Shown here piece by piece: positions 45,474 through 54,801 of a stretch of 64,000 bases of DNA (the first letter of the stretch is position 1; every line of letters starts with the position of its first letter). The DNA is from Rhizobium sp. (GTDB taxonomy: Bacteria > Pseudomonadota > Alphaproteobacteria > Rhizobiales > Rhizobiaceae), in the NCBI GenBank assembly GCA_019739215.1, contig JAHHDR010000014.1, positions 1 through 64,000 on the forward strand. Reading direction: 5' to 3'. The notes beneath the pieces were generated by a model. The model saw only the letters and a program-made list of their open reading frames with translations. It was not told the DNA's origin and searched no databases. Position numbers and translations under genes: made by a program.

Positions 45474-46460
45474 ATGGACAATCTGGCGCGGAAAGACGAT
45501 CTGGCACAGGAACTTGGCTCGTTCCTGCATGCGATCTCGTCGGTTTCGGATGTCAAGGCGCTCGACCAGATGTGCCACGAGTTTCTCTACCGCCAGGACC
45601 CCCATCGCGGCCTCGAACTGGCGGCCGGCATGAGCTGGGCCAACCCGTTCTTCCTGCCCAACATTCCTGCCCAGGCGCTCGACATGCTGGCGCTCGATCG
45701 TGGCTATGTCGCCGAGATGATGATGCGCGCCAAGCTGACCGCCGCCCGCACCGACGGCCTGCGCCTGCTGGTGGCGTCCGCGCCGTTTGCGGCTCCCACC
45801 TTCCTGGCCGATGCGCTCACGGCCTCGCTGGGCTTCGCGCCCGCCGACTTCTTCTCCGCCGCATCCGATCCCGAAAGCCTCGGCGCCAGCGGCATGGACC
45901 AGGAGCCGGACGAATTCGCGCTGGTGCGCGAAGGCCTGCTCAACACCCCCGGTGTCGTCGCCCGCCACGCCGCCCGCGCCACGCCCTTCGCCGTGCGCCT
46001 GTTCAACCTCTACAATATCCGCCCGGTCATCGTCTTCCGCGACCTGGCCGACACGATCGCCGCCATGGACGCGGCCCTGATGAAGGGCGAGGCACCGGCG
46101 TCGATCGCCACGGCGCTTCCGTCGGGCTATGCGAAACTGGAGCGCGAGGCGCGCCTGACCCTGCTCGCCGCCCGCTTCGGCGGCTGGATCGCCGACTTCG
46201 AGCGCAGCTGGATCCGGGCGACCAAGGACGGACTGATCCGCCCGCTGTTCCTCTCCTACGAGGCCGATTTCCTCGGCGACCGCCACCTGCTGGCCCGCAA
46301 GATCGCCGAATTCCTAGGCCCCAAGGCCAATGCGATGAAGCTGGCCGCCGTGCTCGTCGACCGCGAGATCGATCCGGCCGGCGCAGGCGCCGACCTGCCG
46401 GCCTCCGTCCGGGACATCCTGGCCGGTGTCGCGGACGCCTATCACGGTGCAAACGCCTGA
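45474..46460 (+). CDS. Degenerate sulfotransferase-like paralogue
   Basis: A 328-residue tandem paralogue of the preceding gene (same MDNLAR start, same ELA-MSWANPFFLP stretch near residue 48, same RPLFLSYEADFLGD near 258). The PAPS loop has become SAPFAAPTFLADAL, losing the lysine and both serines. The 3'-phosphate motif has become FRDLADTIAAMDA, losing the serine. It is open and uninterrupted, so it may have kept a structural or binding role without sulfotransfer. A ribosome binding site GAAGGAA precedes the ATG. Confidence 0.65.
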   Translation: MDNLARKDDLAQELGSFLHAISSVSDVKALDQMCHEFLYRQDPHRGLELAAGMSWANPFFLPNIPAQALDMLALDRGYVAEMMMRAKLTAARTDGLRLLVASAPFAAPTFLADALTASLGFAPADFFSAASDPESLGASGMDQEPDEFALVREGLLNTPGVVARHAARATPFAVRLFNLYNIRPVIVFRDLADTIAAMDAALMKGEAPASIATALPSGYAKLEREARLTLLAARFGGWIADFERSWIRATKDGLIRPLFLSYEADFLGDRHLLARKIAEFLGPKANAMKLAAVLVDREIDPAGAGADLPASVRDILAGVADAYHGANA

Positions 46461-46511
46461 CACGATTACGATTTCTGAACTTTCAAGGGCGGCCGGAGAC
46501 GGCCGCCCTTG

Positions 46512-46838
46512 TCATGTCAGGGCGTCACGGAGCCTCTTCGGCGCCACGGTCTTCCACGCCGCCTCGACCGCCATCCGGGCGGTCTCATCCGTGCAGGCGT
46601 CGAGGCGAAACGCGGTCCAGCCCCGCAGGCCCCATGCGTTCGGCAGCGGCGAAAACACCTCCGGATAGAGTTCGACGAACATCGACTGCTGGTCGGGCGC
46701 GAGATTGAGATTGGCGATCCCGGGTGAGGGCAGCGAGAGGAAGATTTTCGGCGCCCGGAAGTCACGCTTGCCGAAATGGGCGGATTCGGCGGTGCCGGGG
46801 AGGGCGAGGGCGATGGCGGCGATATCGTCGGGGGTCAT
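46512..46838 (-). CDS. MmcQ/YjbR family DNA-binding protein
   Basis: A 108-residue protein starting MTPDDIAAIALALPGTAESA. HFGKRDFRAPKIFLSL (about residues 21-36), LAPDQQSMFVELYPEVFSPL and WGLRGWTAF follow the MmcQ/YjbR (CyaY-like fold) pattern. Family members bind DNA in some reports; the physiological role is open. Divergent from the HEPN-like gene. Confidence 0.85.
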   Translation of the reverse strand: MTPDDIAAIALALPGTAESAHFGKRDFRAPKIFLSLPSPGIANLNLAPDQQSMFVELYPEVFSPLPNAWGLRGWTAFRLDACTDETARMAVEAAWKTVAPKRLRDALT

Positions 46839-46919
46839 AGGAGCCCTCTCAATCAAATTGCTTGCGCAGTCACGCGGTCGGCTTAATGGTAGGCAGATGG
46901 CCCAACACAGGAGAAAGGG

Positions 46920-47696
46920 TTGCAACGGATAAATCTAGCTTGGTATGCAAAAATTGGTCCGAATTTGCAGCCCTTAATGATAGGAGGACTTGAGACTATC
47001 GAGCTGGCGTTGCGGTCAATTCCGGCCGCTTGGCCCTTCTTAACCTATCTCGGTGATCCCAAGACTCCGCTTTCATTGGACGCAAGCCGGCCAGTCATAT
47101 GGGAAATTATGCGGTTGGGATCTGAATTTCTCCAAGCGCAAGAAGATCAGCGTGCAGAAATTCTCGAAAAAAATAGGGCGGCGATCCATAATTTAACTGC
47201 AAAATTGAGCATTTTGCTCGAGCAAGATCTTAGCCATCAAGCAGTATATCACGTTCTTCCGAAGAGAGCATACAGTACATACAAGCTAATTGATGACGCA
47301 TCGTCACTGTTCTCTAAAGAGGTGGTGTCGGAATTGAGCGACATTGAACTGCTCGACATCCGAGACGCCGGAAAATGCGCTGCGTTTGAATTGCCGACGG
47401 CAGCCGCGTTCCATTTTTTTCGGGCAATTGATGCTCTTTTGCAGCGTTACACGATTTTAGTGAATGGTGAGACGTCAAAGAGCAAGAATTGGGGGCAGTA
47501 TATCATCGACCTGGAAAAGGGCGGCGTTGCGCCGAAGATCACAAGCGTTCTTCGGCAACTTAAAGACTTGCATCGCAACCCCATAATTCATCCAGAAACT
47601 CGATTGACTGTTGAAGAATGTTTCTCATTATTTGGACTCGCCGAAAGTGCAACAAATTTGATCGTGCATGACATGGTTGCGCGTCGACCACGCTAG
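46920..47696 (+). CDS. Probable HEPN-type ribonuclease, accessory gene
   Basis: A 258-residue protein of no family I can name. It uses a TTG start, supported by AGGAGAAAGGG just before it. The C-terminal third is helical and contains RNPIIH (residues 219-224), which fits the HEPN RNase motif R-N-x3-H. The preceding helix AAFHFFRAIDALLQRY (about 161-176) and the following VEECFSLFGLAESATNLIV fit a four-helix HEPN core. GC is clearly lower than in the surroundings, with poly-A/T runs, so it was probably acquired. HEPN proteins often serve in toxin-antitoxin or antiphage systems; no partner gene is adjacent. Confidence 0.55.
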   Translation: MQRINLAWYAKIGPNLQPLMIGGLETIELALRSIPAAWPFLTYLGDPKTPLSLDASRPVIWEIMRLGSEFLQAQEDQRAEILEKNRAAIHNLTAKLSILLEQDLSHQAVYHVLPKRAYSTYKLIDDASSLFSKEVVSELSDIELLDIRDAGKCAAFELPTAAAFHFFRAIDALLQRYTILVNGETSKSKNWGQYIIDLEKGGVAPKITSVLRQLKDLHRNPIIHPETRLTVEECFSLFGLAESATNLIVHDMVARRPR

Positions 47697-47855
47697 AACG
47701 CCCTAAAGTGGTCGGGCATACCGATTGACTTTAGGTATAGGAAAATAATCCTTGACACCGTCACGCTCCTCCAGTACCTTCCAGTCATGATCCGAGAACT
47801 GCGGATGGCGCCTCCAGGTGGCCCCGCCGGATGATCCCCTCACAGGAATGATGGC

Positions 47856-48473
47856 ATGGACGACGTGGTCGGTTTCGATCCTGTTCTGGCTGGGCTTTGG
47901 CCTGTCGGGCGGCCGCCGGGGTATGGCGAGGTTCCTGATCCGGGGCTGGCGGCGGCGGTGGGGGCGGTGATGCTCGAGACCAAGTCGGAGCAGGCGCAGT
48001 CCGGGCCCTCGGCCGTCGAGGAGATGCAGGGGCTGCTCAATGACATGACGGCGGAACTGCGCCGGCAGTTCGTGATGTTCCAGAAGATCCGCGAGCGGGC
48101 GGATGCCGTGATCGGCGGCGACGAGGCGGAGGCGAAGGTGGCCAAGGCGGATGCCAAGTCTGCCGTCGATGCGCTGGCGCTGATCGTCCGGACGATCGAG
48201 AAGATCGACGCCATGCAGCGCGGTCTCGCCGACGTGCTTGCCCGCGAGGCGGAGGAAGATTTCGACGATGCGGCCTATCAGCAACTGCTTGACGACATCG
48301 AGCGCAAGATCTGCGAACGCGCCGAGGAGCGCGCCCGCCGCCTTCTCGAACAGTGGACCGCGGCTGCCGCTCACGGCGCCGGGTCGCCCGGGGCCGAAGG
48401 GCAGCATGCCCTCGAAGCGGACGCAGGTGCGGGCGGCGCGGAAGATCGGGCGCAAAACGGTCGGGCTGGTTGA
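47856..48473 (+). CDS. GTA cluster first gene, small-terminase position
   Basis: A 205-residue, strongly helical protein starting MDDVVGFDPVLAGLWPVGRP. Residues about 45-160 alternate charged heptads (LNDMTAELRRQFVMFQKIRE, ARRLLEQW), suggesting a coiled coil. The last 35 residues are low-complexity. Its place directly before the large terminase is that of RcGTA gene 1, the small-terminase-like protein, but I cannot show homology by eye. The frame downstream to the terminase start is unclear. Confidence 0.5.
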   Translation: MDDVVGFDPVLAGLWPVGRPPGYGEVPDPGLAAAVGAVMLETKSEQAQSGPSAVEEMQGLLNDMTAELRRQFVMFQKIRERADAVIGGDEAEAKVAKADAKSAVDALALIVRTIEKIDAMQRGLADVLAREAEEDFDDAAYQQLLDDIERKICERAEERARRLLEQWTAAAAHGAGSPGAEGQHALEADAGAGGAEDRAQNGRAG

Positions 48474-48675
48474 CGGATACGTGACGACGATGCGATCGGG
48501 GGAAGCGAGCCTTGCGGATCTCAGCAAGGTGACGCGAGACCTCGGGCGAAGGGCTGATGCGACCGGCTCGGCAATGTCGCCTCCGGCGGCCGCCGCAGAA
48601 GGGGGTGCCGCCGGCTCCCGTCATCGCGATAATGGCGGTGGCTGCGTTTCCGCAGCAGGCAGGGATGCCGGGCGT

Positions 48676-50085
48676 ATGCGCGTCGACCAAAGGGATCTGC
48701 CCCTATCCGCCGCCACGGGCCACGACCGGGTTGAGGCTTCGGCGTCGACCGTCGTTCGGACCTCTGCTCCGGCGGGGAGGGAACGCGCCGCTCTCGCCGG
48801 CCAGCCGCCTGACCGACGCCAGTCGCCTGACCGACTCCTACCGCCTGACCGATGCATTGCGCTTGAACGGCGCGCCGCGACCGACTGGTTCCTCAACGGT
48901 CGTGACGAACAGAAGCCGCCGCCGGGCGACTGGCGGACCTGGCTGGTCATGGGCGGGCGCGGATCGGGGAAGACCCGGGCCGGGGCGGAATGGGTGCACG
49001 GGGTCGCAAGCCGGGCGCGGGTGCCGCTGCGCATCGCGCTGGTGGCCGAGACGCTGGCCGATGCCCGCGAAGTGATGGTGGACGGCGTCTCCGGCCTGTG
49101 GCGGATCGCGCGGGACCGGCGACCGGCCTTCGAGATCAGCCGCAGGCGGCTGGTCTGGCCGAACGGCTCGGTGGCGCAGCTGTTTTCCTCCGAGGATCCC
49201 GAAAGCCTGCGCGGGCCGCAATTCGACCTTGCCTGGTGCGACGAGCTCGGCAAGTGGAAGCATGCGCAGGAGACCTGGGACATGCTGCAATTCGGTCTCC
49301 GGCTCGGAACCGCCCCCCGGCAGGTGGTGACGACGACGCCACGGGCGATTGGCCTGCTGAAGGCCATCATCGCCGATCCCGCAACAGTGGCGACGCGGAT
49401 CTCGACGCTAGCCAATGCCGGCAACCTCGCGTCCGGCTTCATCGCGGCCATGGCGACGCGCTACGGCGGCACGCGGCTCGGGCGGCAGGAACTCGACGGC
49501 GAACTGATCGAGGACCGCGAGGACGCGCTGTGGAGCCGGGACATGCTGGAACGGCTGAGGCTACGCAGCCCCGGCCCTCTCGGGCGCATCGTCGTGGCGG
49601 TCGACCCGCCGGCGGCGGAGCGGGCGAAGAACTCCTGCTGCGGCATCGTGGTCGCGGGGCTCGACGCCTCGGGGCGCGGGGTGGTGCTGGCCGACCTCTC
49701 GGTCGCCAATGCCTCGCCCAATGCCTGGGGCGAAGCCGTGGTGCGCGCCTATCGGCGGTTCCAGGCCGACCGGGTGGTGGCCGAGGTCAACCAGGGTGGC
49801 GACATGGTGGGCACGATCCTGCGCTCGATCGATCCCGGCCTGCCGGTGACGGCGGTGCGGGCCTCGCGCGGCAAGCATGCCCGCGCCGAGCCTGTGGCGG
49901 CGCTCTACGAGCAGGGCCGCGTGGTGCATGCCGGGACTTTTCCCGATCTCGAGGACCAGATGTGTGATTTCGGTCCGGACGGGCTCTCGGGCGGCAATTC
50001 GCCGGACAGGCTCGACGCGCTGGTCTGGGCACTGACAAGCCTGATGCTGTCGGGGCAGGGCGAGCCGCGGGTGCGCGGCATGTGA
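48676..50085 (+). CDS. GTA/phage large terminase subunit
   Basis: Packages DNA into heads: ATP-driven motor plus headful nuclease. The chosen start gives 469 residues; in-frame ATGs at 48574 and 48238 exist, and the sequence before residue ~70 looks poorly conserved. Walker A GGRGSGKTRAGAEW, Walker B with LAWCDELGKW, the coupling motif VVTTTPR, and the RNase H-like nuclease starting VVAVDPP with later acidic LDALVW are all visible. GTA terminases cut without sequence specificity. Followed 70 bases later by the endolysin gene. Confidence 0.85.
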   Translation: MRVDQRDLPLSAATGHDRVEASASTVVRTSAPAGRERAALAGQPPDRRQSPDRLLPPDRCIALERRAATDWFLNGRDEQKPPPGDWRTWLVMGGRGSGKTRAGAEWVHGVASRARVPLRIALVAETLADAREVMVDGVSGLWRIARDRRPAFEISRRRLVWPNGSVAQLFSSEDPESLRGPQFDLAWCDELGKWKHAQETWDMLQFGLRLGTAPRQVVTTTPRAIGLLKAIIADPATVATRISTLANAGNLASGFIAAMATRYGGTRLGRQELDGELIEDREDALWSRDMLERLRLRSPGPLGRIVVAVDPPAAERAKNSCCGIVVAGLDASGRGVVLADLSVANASPNAWGEAVVRAYRRFQADRVVAEVNQGGDMVGTILRSIDPGLPVTAVRASRGKHARAEPVAALYEQGRVVHAGTFPDLEDQMCDFGPDGLSGGNSPDRLDALVWALTSLMLSGQGEPRVRGM

Positions 50086-50156
50086 GTATCCAAACCCCAT
50101 AGCCGGGATGCGGCCGGGTGAGGCAGGACCCGGCAGACGGGATTTCGGAGACAGTG

Positions 50157-50789
50157 ATGGCAATCGATCGCAAGGCCTTCTTCGCCGCCGTAAAGGCCAA
50201 CCTGTTCGGTGGTCGGCTGAACAAGACCCAGGTGGATGGCACGGAGGCCATTCTCGATGCCTGGGACAGCAGGCGCGCCGAGGGCGACACCAGGCAACTG
50301 GCCTATATGCTGGCGACCACGTTCCACGAGACGGCCGCGACGATGCAGCCCGTCCGGGAGACCCTGGCGGCCAGCGATGCCGCCGCGGCGGCCCGGCTGG
50401 AAAGCGCCTGGGCGCGGGGCCGCCTGCTGGCGGTGAAGACGCCCTACTGGCGCGCCGATGCGCAAGGCCGGCACTGGCTGGGGCGCGGGCTGGTGCAACT
50501 GACACACAGGGCCAATTACGAGCGGATGAGCCGGGAGACAGGCATCGACCTCGTGGCCGATCCCGGCCGCGCGATGGAGATGGATGTGGCCGTGGCGATC
50601 CTGTTTGCCGGCATGGAAAAGGGCCTGTTCACGGGCAAGCGGCTTGCAGACTATTTCGCCGCCGGGTTGGCCGACTGGGTCAATGCCCGGCGCATCATCA
50701 ACGGGCTCGACCGTGCCGCCGATGTGGCGGCCCAGGGCAGGCTGTTCCATCAGGCGCTGGTCGAAAAGGCGCTGGAGACGACGCGATGA
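50157..50789 (+). CDS. GH19-like endolysin
   Basis: A 210-residue lysozyme/chitinase-fold protein starting MAIDRKAFFAAVKANLFGGR behind GGAG. YMLATTFHETAATMQPVRE (about residues 48-66) carries the catalytic glutamate of GH19-type phage lysins. GRGLVQLTHRANYERMS (about 105-121) is the substrate-cleft stretch and WVNARRIINGLDRAADVA (about 176-193) the C-terminal helix. It would degrade peptidoglycan for particle release. No signal peptide. Confidence 0.75.
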   Translation: MAIDRKAFFAAVKANLFGGRLNKTQVDGTEAILDAWDSRRAEGDTRQLAYMLATTFHETAATMQPVRETLAASDAAAAARLESAWARGRLLAVKTPYWRADAQGRHWLGRGLVQLTHRANYERMSRETGIDLVADPGRAMEMDVAVAILFAGMEKGLFTGKRLADYFAAGLADWVNARRIINGLDRAADVAAQGRLFHQALVEKALETTR

Positions 50790-50854
50790 CGCATTGAAGC
50801 GCCTGCCGCGCCATGTTAGCCCCGGCCGCCCTGCAAGACTGCCCGGAGAGTGCC

Positions 50855-51169
50855 TTGATCCGCCATATCGTGTTCTTTTCCGCCCGCGACGCCAGGGATC
50901 TCGAGACGATCCGCGCCGGGCTGTCGCTGCTGACGGACATCCCCCACGCGGCGCGGCTGGAGATCGGCGAGAACGTCAAGACCGACCAGCTCGGTGGCGA
51001 GGTGGACCTGGTGGTCTATGGCGAATTCGAGGACGAGGCGGCACTCGCGGCCTACAAGGCGCATCCGAACTACCAGCGCTCGATCGACATCGTGCGTCCG
51101 CTGCGGGACATCCGCATGGCGGCGGATTTCGATAGCGGCAGCGCCGTCGTCACGCCGGTCGCCGGCTGA
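50855..51169 (+). CDS. Dabb family (stress-responsive alpha/beta barrel) protein
   Basis: A 104-residue protein. The TTG start, with GGAG nine bases upstream, gives MIRHIVFFSARDARDLETIR, the typical Dabb opening. VDLVVYGEFEDEAALAAYKA (about residues 50-69) and HPNYQRSIDIVRPLRDIR (about 70-87) confirm the dimeric alpha/beta barrel fold. Not a known GTA gene; it lies between the endolysin and the portal genes. Function unknown. Confidence 0.8.
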   Translation: MIRHIVFFSARDARDLETIRAGLSLLTDIPHAARLEIGENVKTDQLGGEVDLVVYGEFEDEAALAAYKAHPNYQRSIDIVRPLRDIRMAADFDSGSAVVTPVAG

Positions 51170-51175
51170 GGCCGG

Positions 51176-51484
51176 TCAGGCCTTCGCGACCGCCGCTGGC
51201 CTGGCGGTCACGGGCTTGGTTTGCCGGATGTAACTGATCGTGTGGCTGATGGCGGCCGCCGCGCCGCCGACATCGATGACGGTGTTCCAGTGGCCGTTGG
51301 CCGGCACCGCGACCTTGGCTGGGAACGCCTTGAAGTGGCCTCCGAAATAGGTGCACTTCTTGCGTTGTCGATAGGCCTGGAAGTTCTGGTCGTCCATGAC
51401 CAGCACATTGCATTGATGCGAGCACTGGACGATGACGACGTCGCCCTTGGCCAGGAATTCGCGCGCCGCGATGAAATTTGCCAT
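51176..51484 (-). CDS. DUF1883 family protein
   Basis: A 102-residue protein starting MANFIAAREFLAKGDVVIVQ behind GGAGGGAG. CSHQCNVLVMDDQNFQAYR (about residues 21-39), YFGGHFKAFPAKVAVP (about 46-61) and HWNTVIDVGG are the family signature. Function unknown. Opposite strand inside the GTA cluster; its 3' end nearly touches the Dabb gene. Confidence 0.88.
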   Translation of the reverse strand: MANFIAAREFLAKGDVVIVQCSHQCNVLVMDDQNFQAYRQRKKCTYFGGHFKAFPAKVAVPANGHWNTVIDVGGAAAAISHTISYIRQTKPVTARPAAVAKA

Positions 51485-51908
51485 GCGTGATCTCCCTCCT
51501 TCTCGCCGAGGCGGACGTCGCCGGCGAATTCGGTTGTCGATACTAGGCGGTGGCCGATTAAGGGACGGTGAATCCGGGCTGGTTGGCGCAGAGGCGTAGG
51601 CCCTGCCGGGATCACAGATTGTGTCAGCCATCACGGAAGTTTGACGACTGCGCGGAGGCAGTGTTTTCATGGGCTTGGCGAATCGGCCGCGGATTTGGCC
51701 CGGCCATGTGTGACACGGCGCTTGATTTTCGAAAGTTTTGTGACAGGCTTGCGATGTCCCTCCAGGACACCGGGCGTGAAGCCGTCCCACCGGCGACATG
51801 CGGCCGACTGGTCACCCGAAATTCCCGCAGCTCTGCCCCCGAGCCGCCCGGTCTTGGACACCCCGCCCCGCTGACCGCGGGGGAAAACGGTTCCGCGAGA
51901 GGACACCC
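51485..51908. other. Divergent intergenic region before the portal gene
   Basis: About 420 bases between the DUF1883 gene (minus) and the portal gene (plus). No credible gene. It should hold promoters for both, implying that the portal part of the GTA cluster is no longer simply cotranscribed with the terminase. Confidence 0.45.
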
Positions 51909-53063
51909 ATGAAAATTCCCTTCATCAGGCCGCGCGCCAACGGCGCCGCGGATCGCAAGGCCATGCCCGAACTCAAGGCCCTTTCCCAGATCTTCGCCAG
52001 CCACGATGGCGGTGGTGACAGCGCTCCGCGCGGCTATGCCGGGCTCGCCCGCGAGGGCTACATGCGCAACGCCGTCGCCCACCGTGCCGTGCGGCTGGTG
52101 TCGGAAGCCGCAGCCTCGGTGCCCTGGCTTGCCTATCGCGACGGCGGCGAGGACGCCGGCCATCCGGCGCTGGCGCTGCTCCGGCAGCCCAATGCCCGGC
52201 AGGGCGGCGGCGAATTCTTCGAGGCGCTCTACGGCCAGTTGCTGCTCTCGGGCAATGCCTTCCTGCTGCCGGTCATCGCGGGGGCGCGGCTGATCGAACT
52301 GCACCTGCTCAGGCCCGACCGGATGCGGCTGATCGAGGGGCCGGACGGCTGGCCGCAGTCCTACGAATATCGCGCCGGCAGCCGGATGCGCCGCTATCCC
52401 GCGATTGGACCGGGTTCGGTGCTGCATCTCAAGCTGTTCCACCCGCTCGACGACCATCTCGGCTTTCCGCCGCTGGCGGCGGCGGGCGCAGCACTTGACC
52501 TGTCCAACAGCGCCAGCCGCTGGAACCGGGCGCTGATCGACAATTCCGCCCGTCCCTCCGGCGCGCTGGTCTATCAGCCAAAGGAGGGCGGCAACCTGAC
52601 GCCGGACCAGTATGAGCGGCTGAAGGCGGAACTTGCCGACGGCTATTCCGGCCCGGCGCGGGCCGGGCGGCCGATGCTGCTCGAGGGCGGCCTCGACTGG
52701 AAGGCGATGGGGCTGAGCCCGCGCGAGATGGATTTCGTGGAGGCCAAGAACGGCGCCGCGCGCGACATCGCGCTGGCGCTGGGCGTGCCGCCGATGCTGC
52801 TCGGGCTGCCGGGTGACAATACCTATGCCAACTATGCCGAGGCCAACCGCGCCTTCTGGCGGCTGGCGGTGCTGCCATTGATCGGCCGGACGGCGGCGGG
52901 GCTGTCAGGCTGGCTGTCGGGGATCTACGACGAGGCGATCAACCTGGGGCATGACCTCGACCAGGTACCGGGGCTGGCGCTGGAGCGTGACGCGCTCTGG
53001 GCACGGGTCGGGGCGGCGGGCTTCCTGACGGATGCGGAAAAGAGGGAAGCGGTGGGGTACTGA
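51909..53063 (+). CDS. GTA/phage portal protein (HK97 type)
   Basis: Forms the dodecameric ring at the head vertex. 384 residues starting MKIPFIRPRANGAADRKAMP behind AGAGGA. GYMRNAVAHRAVRLVSEAAA (about residues 49-68), LLRQPNARQGGGEFFEAL, YGQLLLSGNAFLLPV and LGVPPMLLGLPGDNTYANYA (about 295-314, the tunnel-loop region) are the family signature. Corresponds to RcGTA gene 3. Confidence 0.9.
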   Translation: MKIPFIRPRANGAADRKAMPELKALSQIFASHDGGGDSAPRGYAGLAREGYMRNAVAHRAVRLVSEAAASVPWLAYRDGGEDAGHPALALLRQPNARQGGGEFFEALYGQLLLSGNAFLLPVIAGARLIELHLLRPDRMRLIEGPDGWPQSYEYRAGSRMRRYPAIGPGSVLHLKLFHPLDDHLGFPPLAAAGAALDLSNSASRWNRALIDNSARPSGALVYQPKEGGNLTPDQYERLKAELADGYSGPARAGRPMLLEGGLDWKAMGLSPREMDFVEAKNGAARDIALALGVPPMLLGLPGDNTYANYAEANRAFWRLAVLPLIGRTAAGLSGWLSGIYDEAINLGHDLDQVPGLALERDALWARVGAAGFLTDAEKREAVGY

Positions 53064-53093
53064 TCCCGAACCCGGGAACGCCTAGGACTGTGG

Positions 53094-53450
53094 CTAGACG
53101 CCCTTCCTGATGCGCGAACTGACGGCCAGTTTCGCGACCAGTTGGTCACTGATAGGATTGGACAACGAGAACGTAACGCCGGTCTTGGTTGCCTTGAGTT
53201 TCGAGGAAGCGATCTCGTCGGCATGGGCAGCAATTGCAGCCGAGTCGACATAGAGACCGCATTGTTTGCTGAAAGCGGCGTAGCCCGCGACGATCGTGTC
53301 TTCGATCTGAAAACCGGGCATGTCATACTTCATGACCTCCCGTGCGTCCGGCAGCGCCCGCGACAACTCTTTGCGCAGTTGACCCAACATTGCGCGGAAC
53401 TGCTCCGGTGCTGCGGCTATGTAGGCGCTATGGCTATCCTTGGTCGTCAT
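53094..53450 (-). CDS. DUF1801 family protein
   Basis: A 118-residue protein with the YdhG/DUF1801 pattern: YIAAAPEQFRAMLGQLRKEL (about residues 10-29), REVMKYDMPGFQIEDTIVAG (about 37-56), CGLYVDSAAIAAH and KTGVTFSLSNPISDQLV. Family function is unknown. Opposite strand within the GTA cluster and not part of known GTAs. Confidence 0.8.
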   Translation of the reverse strand: MTTKDSHSAYIAAAPEQFRAMLGQLRKELSRALPDAREVMKYDMPGFQIEDTIVAGYAAFSKQCGLYVDSAAIAAHADEIASSKLKATKTGVTFSLSNPISDQLVAKLAVSSRIRKGV

Positions 53451-53493
53451 TTGGACAGCATGCCCGTGAATAAGTCGCGAGGCAACAAAGGCC

Positions 53494-54468
53494 TCACTTC
53501 ACCGTGCTCTTGAACTTGCCCATCAGATATGGGCCCGACAGCACCGGCTCATATTTCGGCGTCTCCCCCGGCGCCAGGCATGACGGGAGTGTCTCGATCT
53601 CGGCGAACCAGTCGGGCTGGTGGAAGAAGGCTAGGGACTGGCGGCGGGCTAGGCCGCCTTCTGCGGGCGGGACATTGACGACGCGGTGCAGCGTCGAGAC
53701 CCAGCGGTCGTTGGTCCAGCGGGCCATGAGATCGCCGATATTGATGACGAAGGCGCCGTCGACCGGCGGGACTTCGCGCCAGGTGCCCTCGGGCGTCATG
53801 ATCTCGAGGCCCTTGGAGCCGGGCTGCGGCAGCAGGATGGTGAGGCTGCCATAATCGGTATGGGCGCCGGCGCGGAGTTGGCCCTCGGGCGGCGGGGCGG
53901 AGAGTTCGGGATAGTTAAGCGCGCGCAGCGCCGAGATCGGCTGGCCGATGAAGGACTGGAAATAATCCTCGGGCAGGTCGAGCGCGACGGCGAAGACACC
54001 CATGATGCGGGCGGCGAGATCGGTTACGGCGCTGTAGTAGGCCTCCCAGGCCGGGCGAAACTGGTCCGGCGCCGATGGCCAGATCGTGGCGGCGTAGCAG
54101 AAACTGAGTGCCTCCTGGTCGGTGAGTCCGGGCGGGACGGCGAGCGGGCCGCCATTGAAGCTCTCCTTGAGATCGGGCGGGCTGTCGACGCCCTTCGACC
54201 GGGCCAGCGCCTCGGCACCCGGCCCCAGATATCCGTAGGGGTAGCCGGGATAGGGCGCGCGGACCTTGTCCTTCTCCTCGGGCGACAGGTCGAAGAAGTC
54301 ATGCGCCGCCTGCCAGACCCGGGAAATCACATCGTCGGGAACGCCGTGGTTGCGAACCGCGAGAAAGCCCGACGCGCGGCAGATGAGGTCCACCTCCCGC
54401 CCCATCTGCCGCTTTCCCCCGTCATCAGAACGTTCGAAGGCGGCGAGGTCGAAGACGGGAAAGGACAT
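53494..54468 (-). CDS. Isopenicillin-N-synthase-like 2OG-Fe(II) dioxygenase
   Basis: A 324-residue non-haem iron oxygenase starting MSFPVFDLAAFERSDDG. The N-terminal DIOX_N stretch CRASGFLAVRNHGVPDDVI is at about residues 29-47. Iron ligands are H and D in AHTDYGSLTIL (about 204-214) and H in STLHRVVNVP (about 262). An arginine in ARRQSLAFFHQP fits 2-oxoglutarate binding. The substrate is unknown. Opposite strand, between the portal and the small membrane gene of the GTA cluster. Confidence 0.85.
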   Translation of the reverse strand: MSFPVFDLAAFERSDDGGKRQMGREVDLICRASGFLAVRNHGVPDDVISRVWQAAHDFFDLSPEEKDKVRAPYPGYPYGYLGPGAEALARSKGVDSPPDLKESFNGGPLAVPPGLTDQEALSFCYAATIWPSAPDQFRPAWEAYYSAVTDLAARIMGVFAVALDLPEDYFQSFIGQPISALRALNYPELSAPPPEGQLRAGAHTDYGSLTILLPQPGSKGLEIMTPEGTWREVPPVDGAFVINIGDLMARWTNDRWVSTLHRVVNVPPAEGGLARRQSLAFFHQPDWFAEIETLPSCLAPGETPKYEPVLSGPYLMGKFKSTVK

Positions 54469-54801
54469 GGCAAAAACTCCGGGATTCTCGAAAGCCGGAT
54501 CGTGGAGCTTTTTCAGCGGCTTGTCCAGAAGGCGCGGATCGACGGGCAAGGCCGGTGGTCTCGGAGTGACTGCTAATGTTCCACCTCCGCCAATGACTTG
54601 GTGTCGCCGGCTGAATCGGCATGGCAGGCCGATGAATCGATCTGTGACGGGCTGAAACCGGCTTCCGAAGATGTCGCCGCAAGCGGTGGGAGGGGTTGGC
54701 GCTTTCCGCGCCAGGTGCTCGACCCGGTTTGCGTCTCGCCGGTTGCGGGCGGCGAACGCCACACCTTACTTCAGCAAAGCATGAAATAAAGAGGTTAACA
54801 A
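54469..54801. other. Divergent intergenic region
   Basis: About 330 bases between the dioxygenase gene (minus) and the DUF6107-like gene (plus). I see no gene. AAAGAGG before the ATG at 54802 is a ribosome binding site. Confidence 0.45.
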
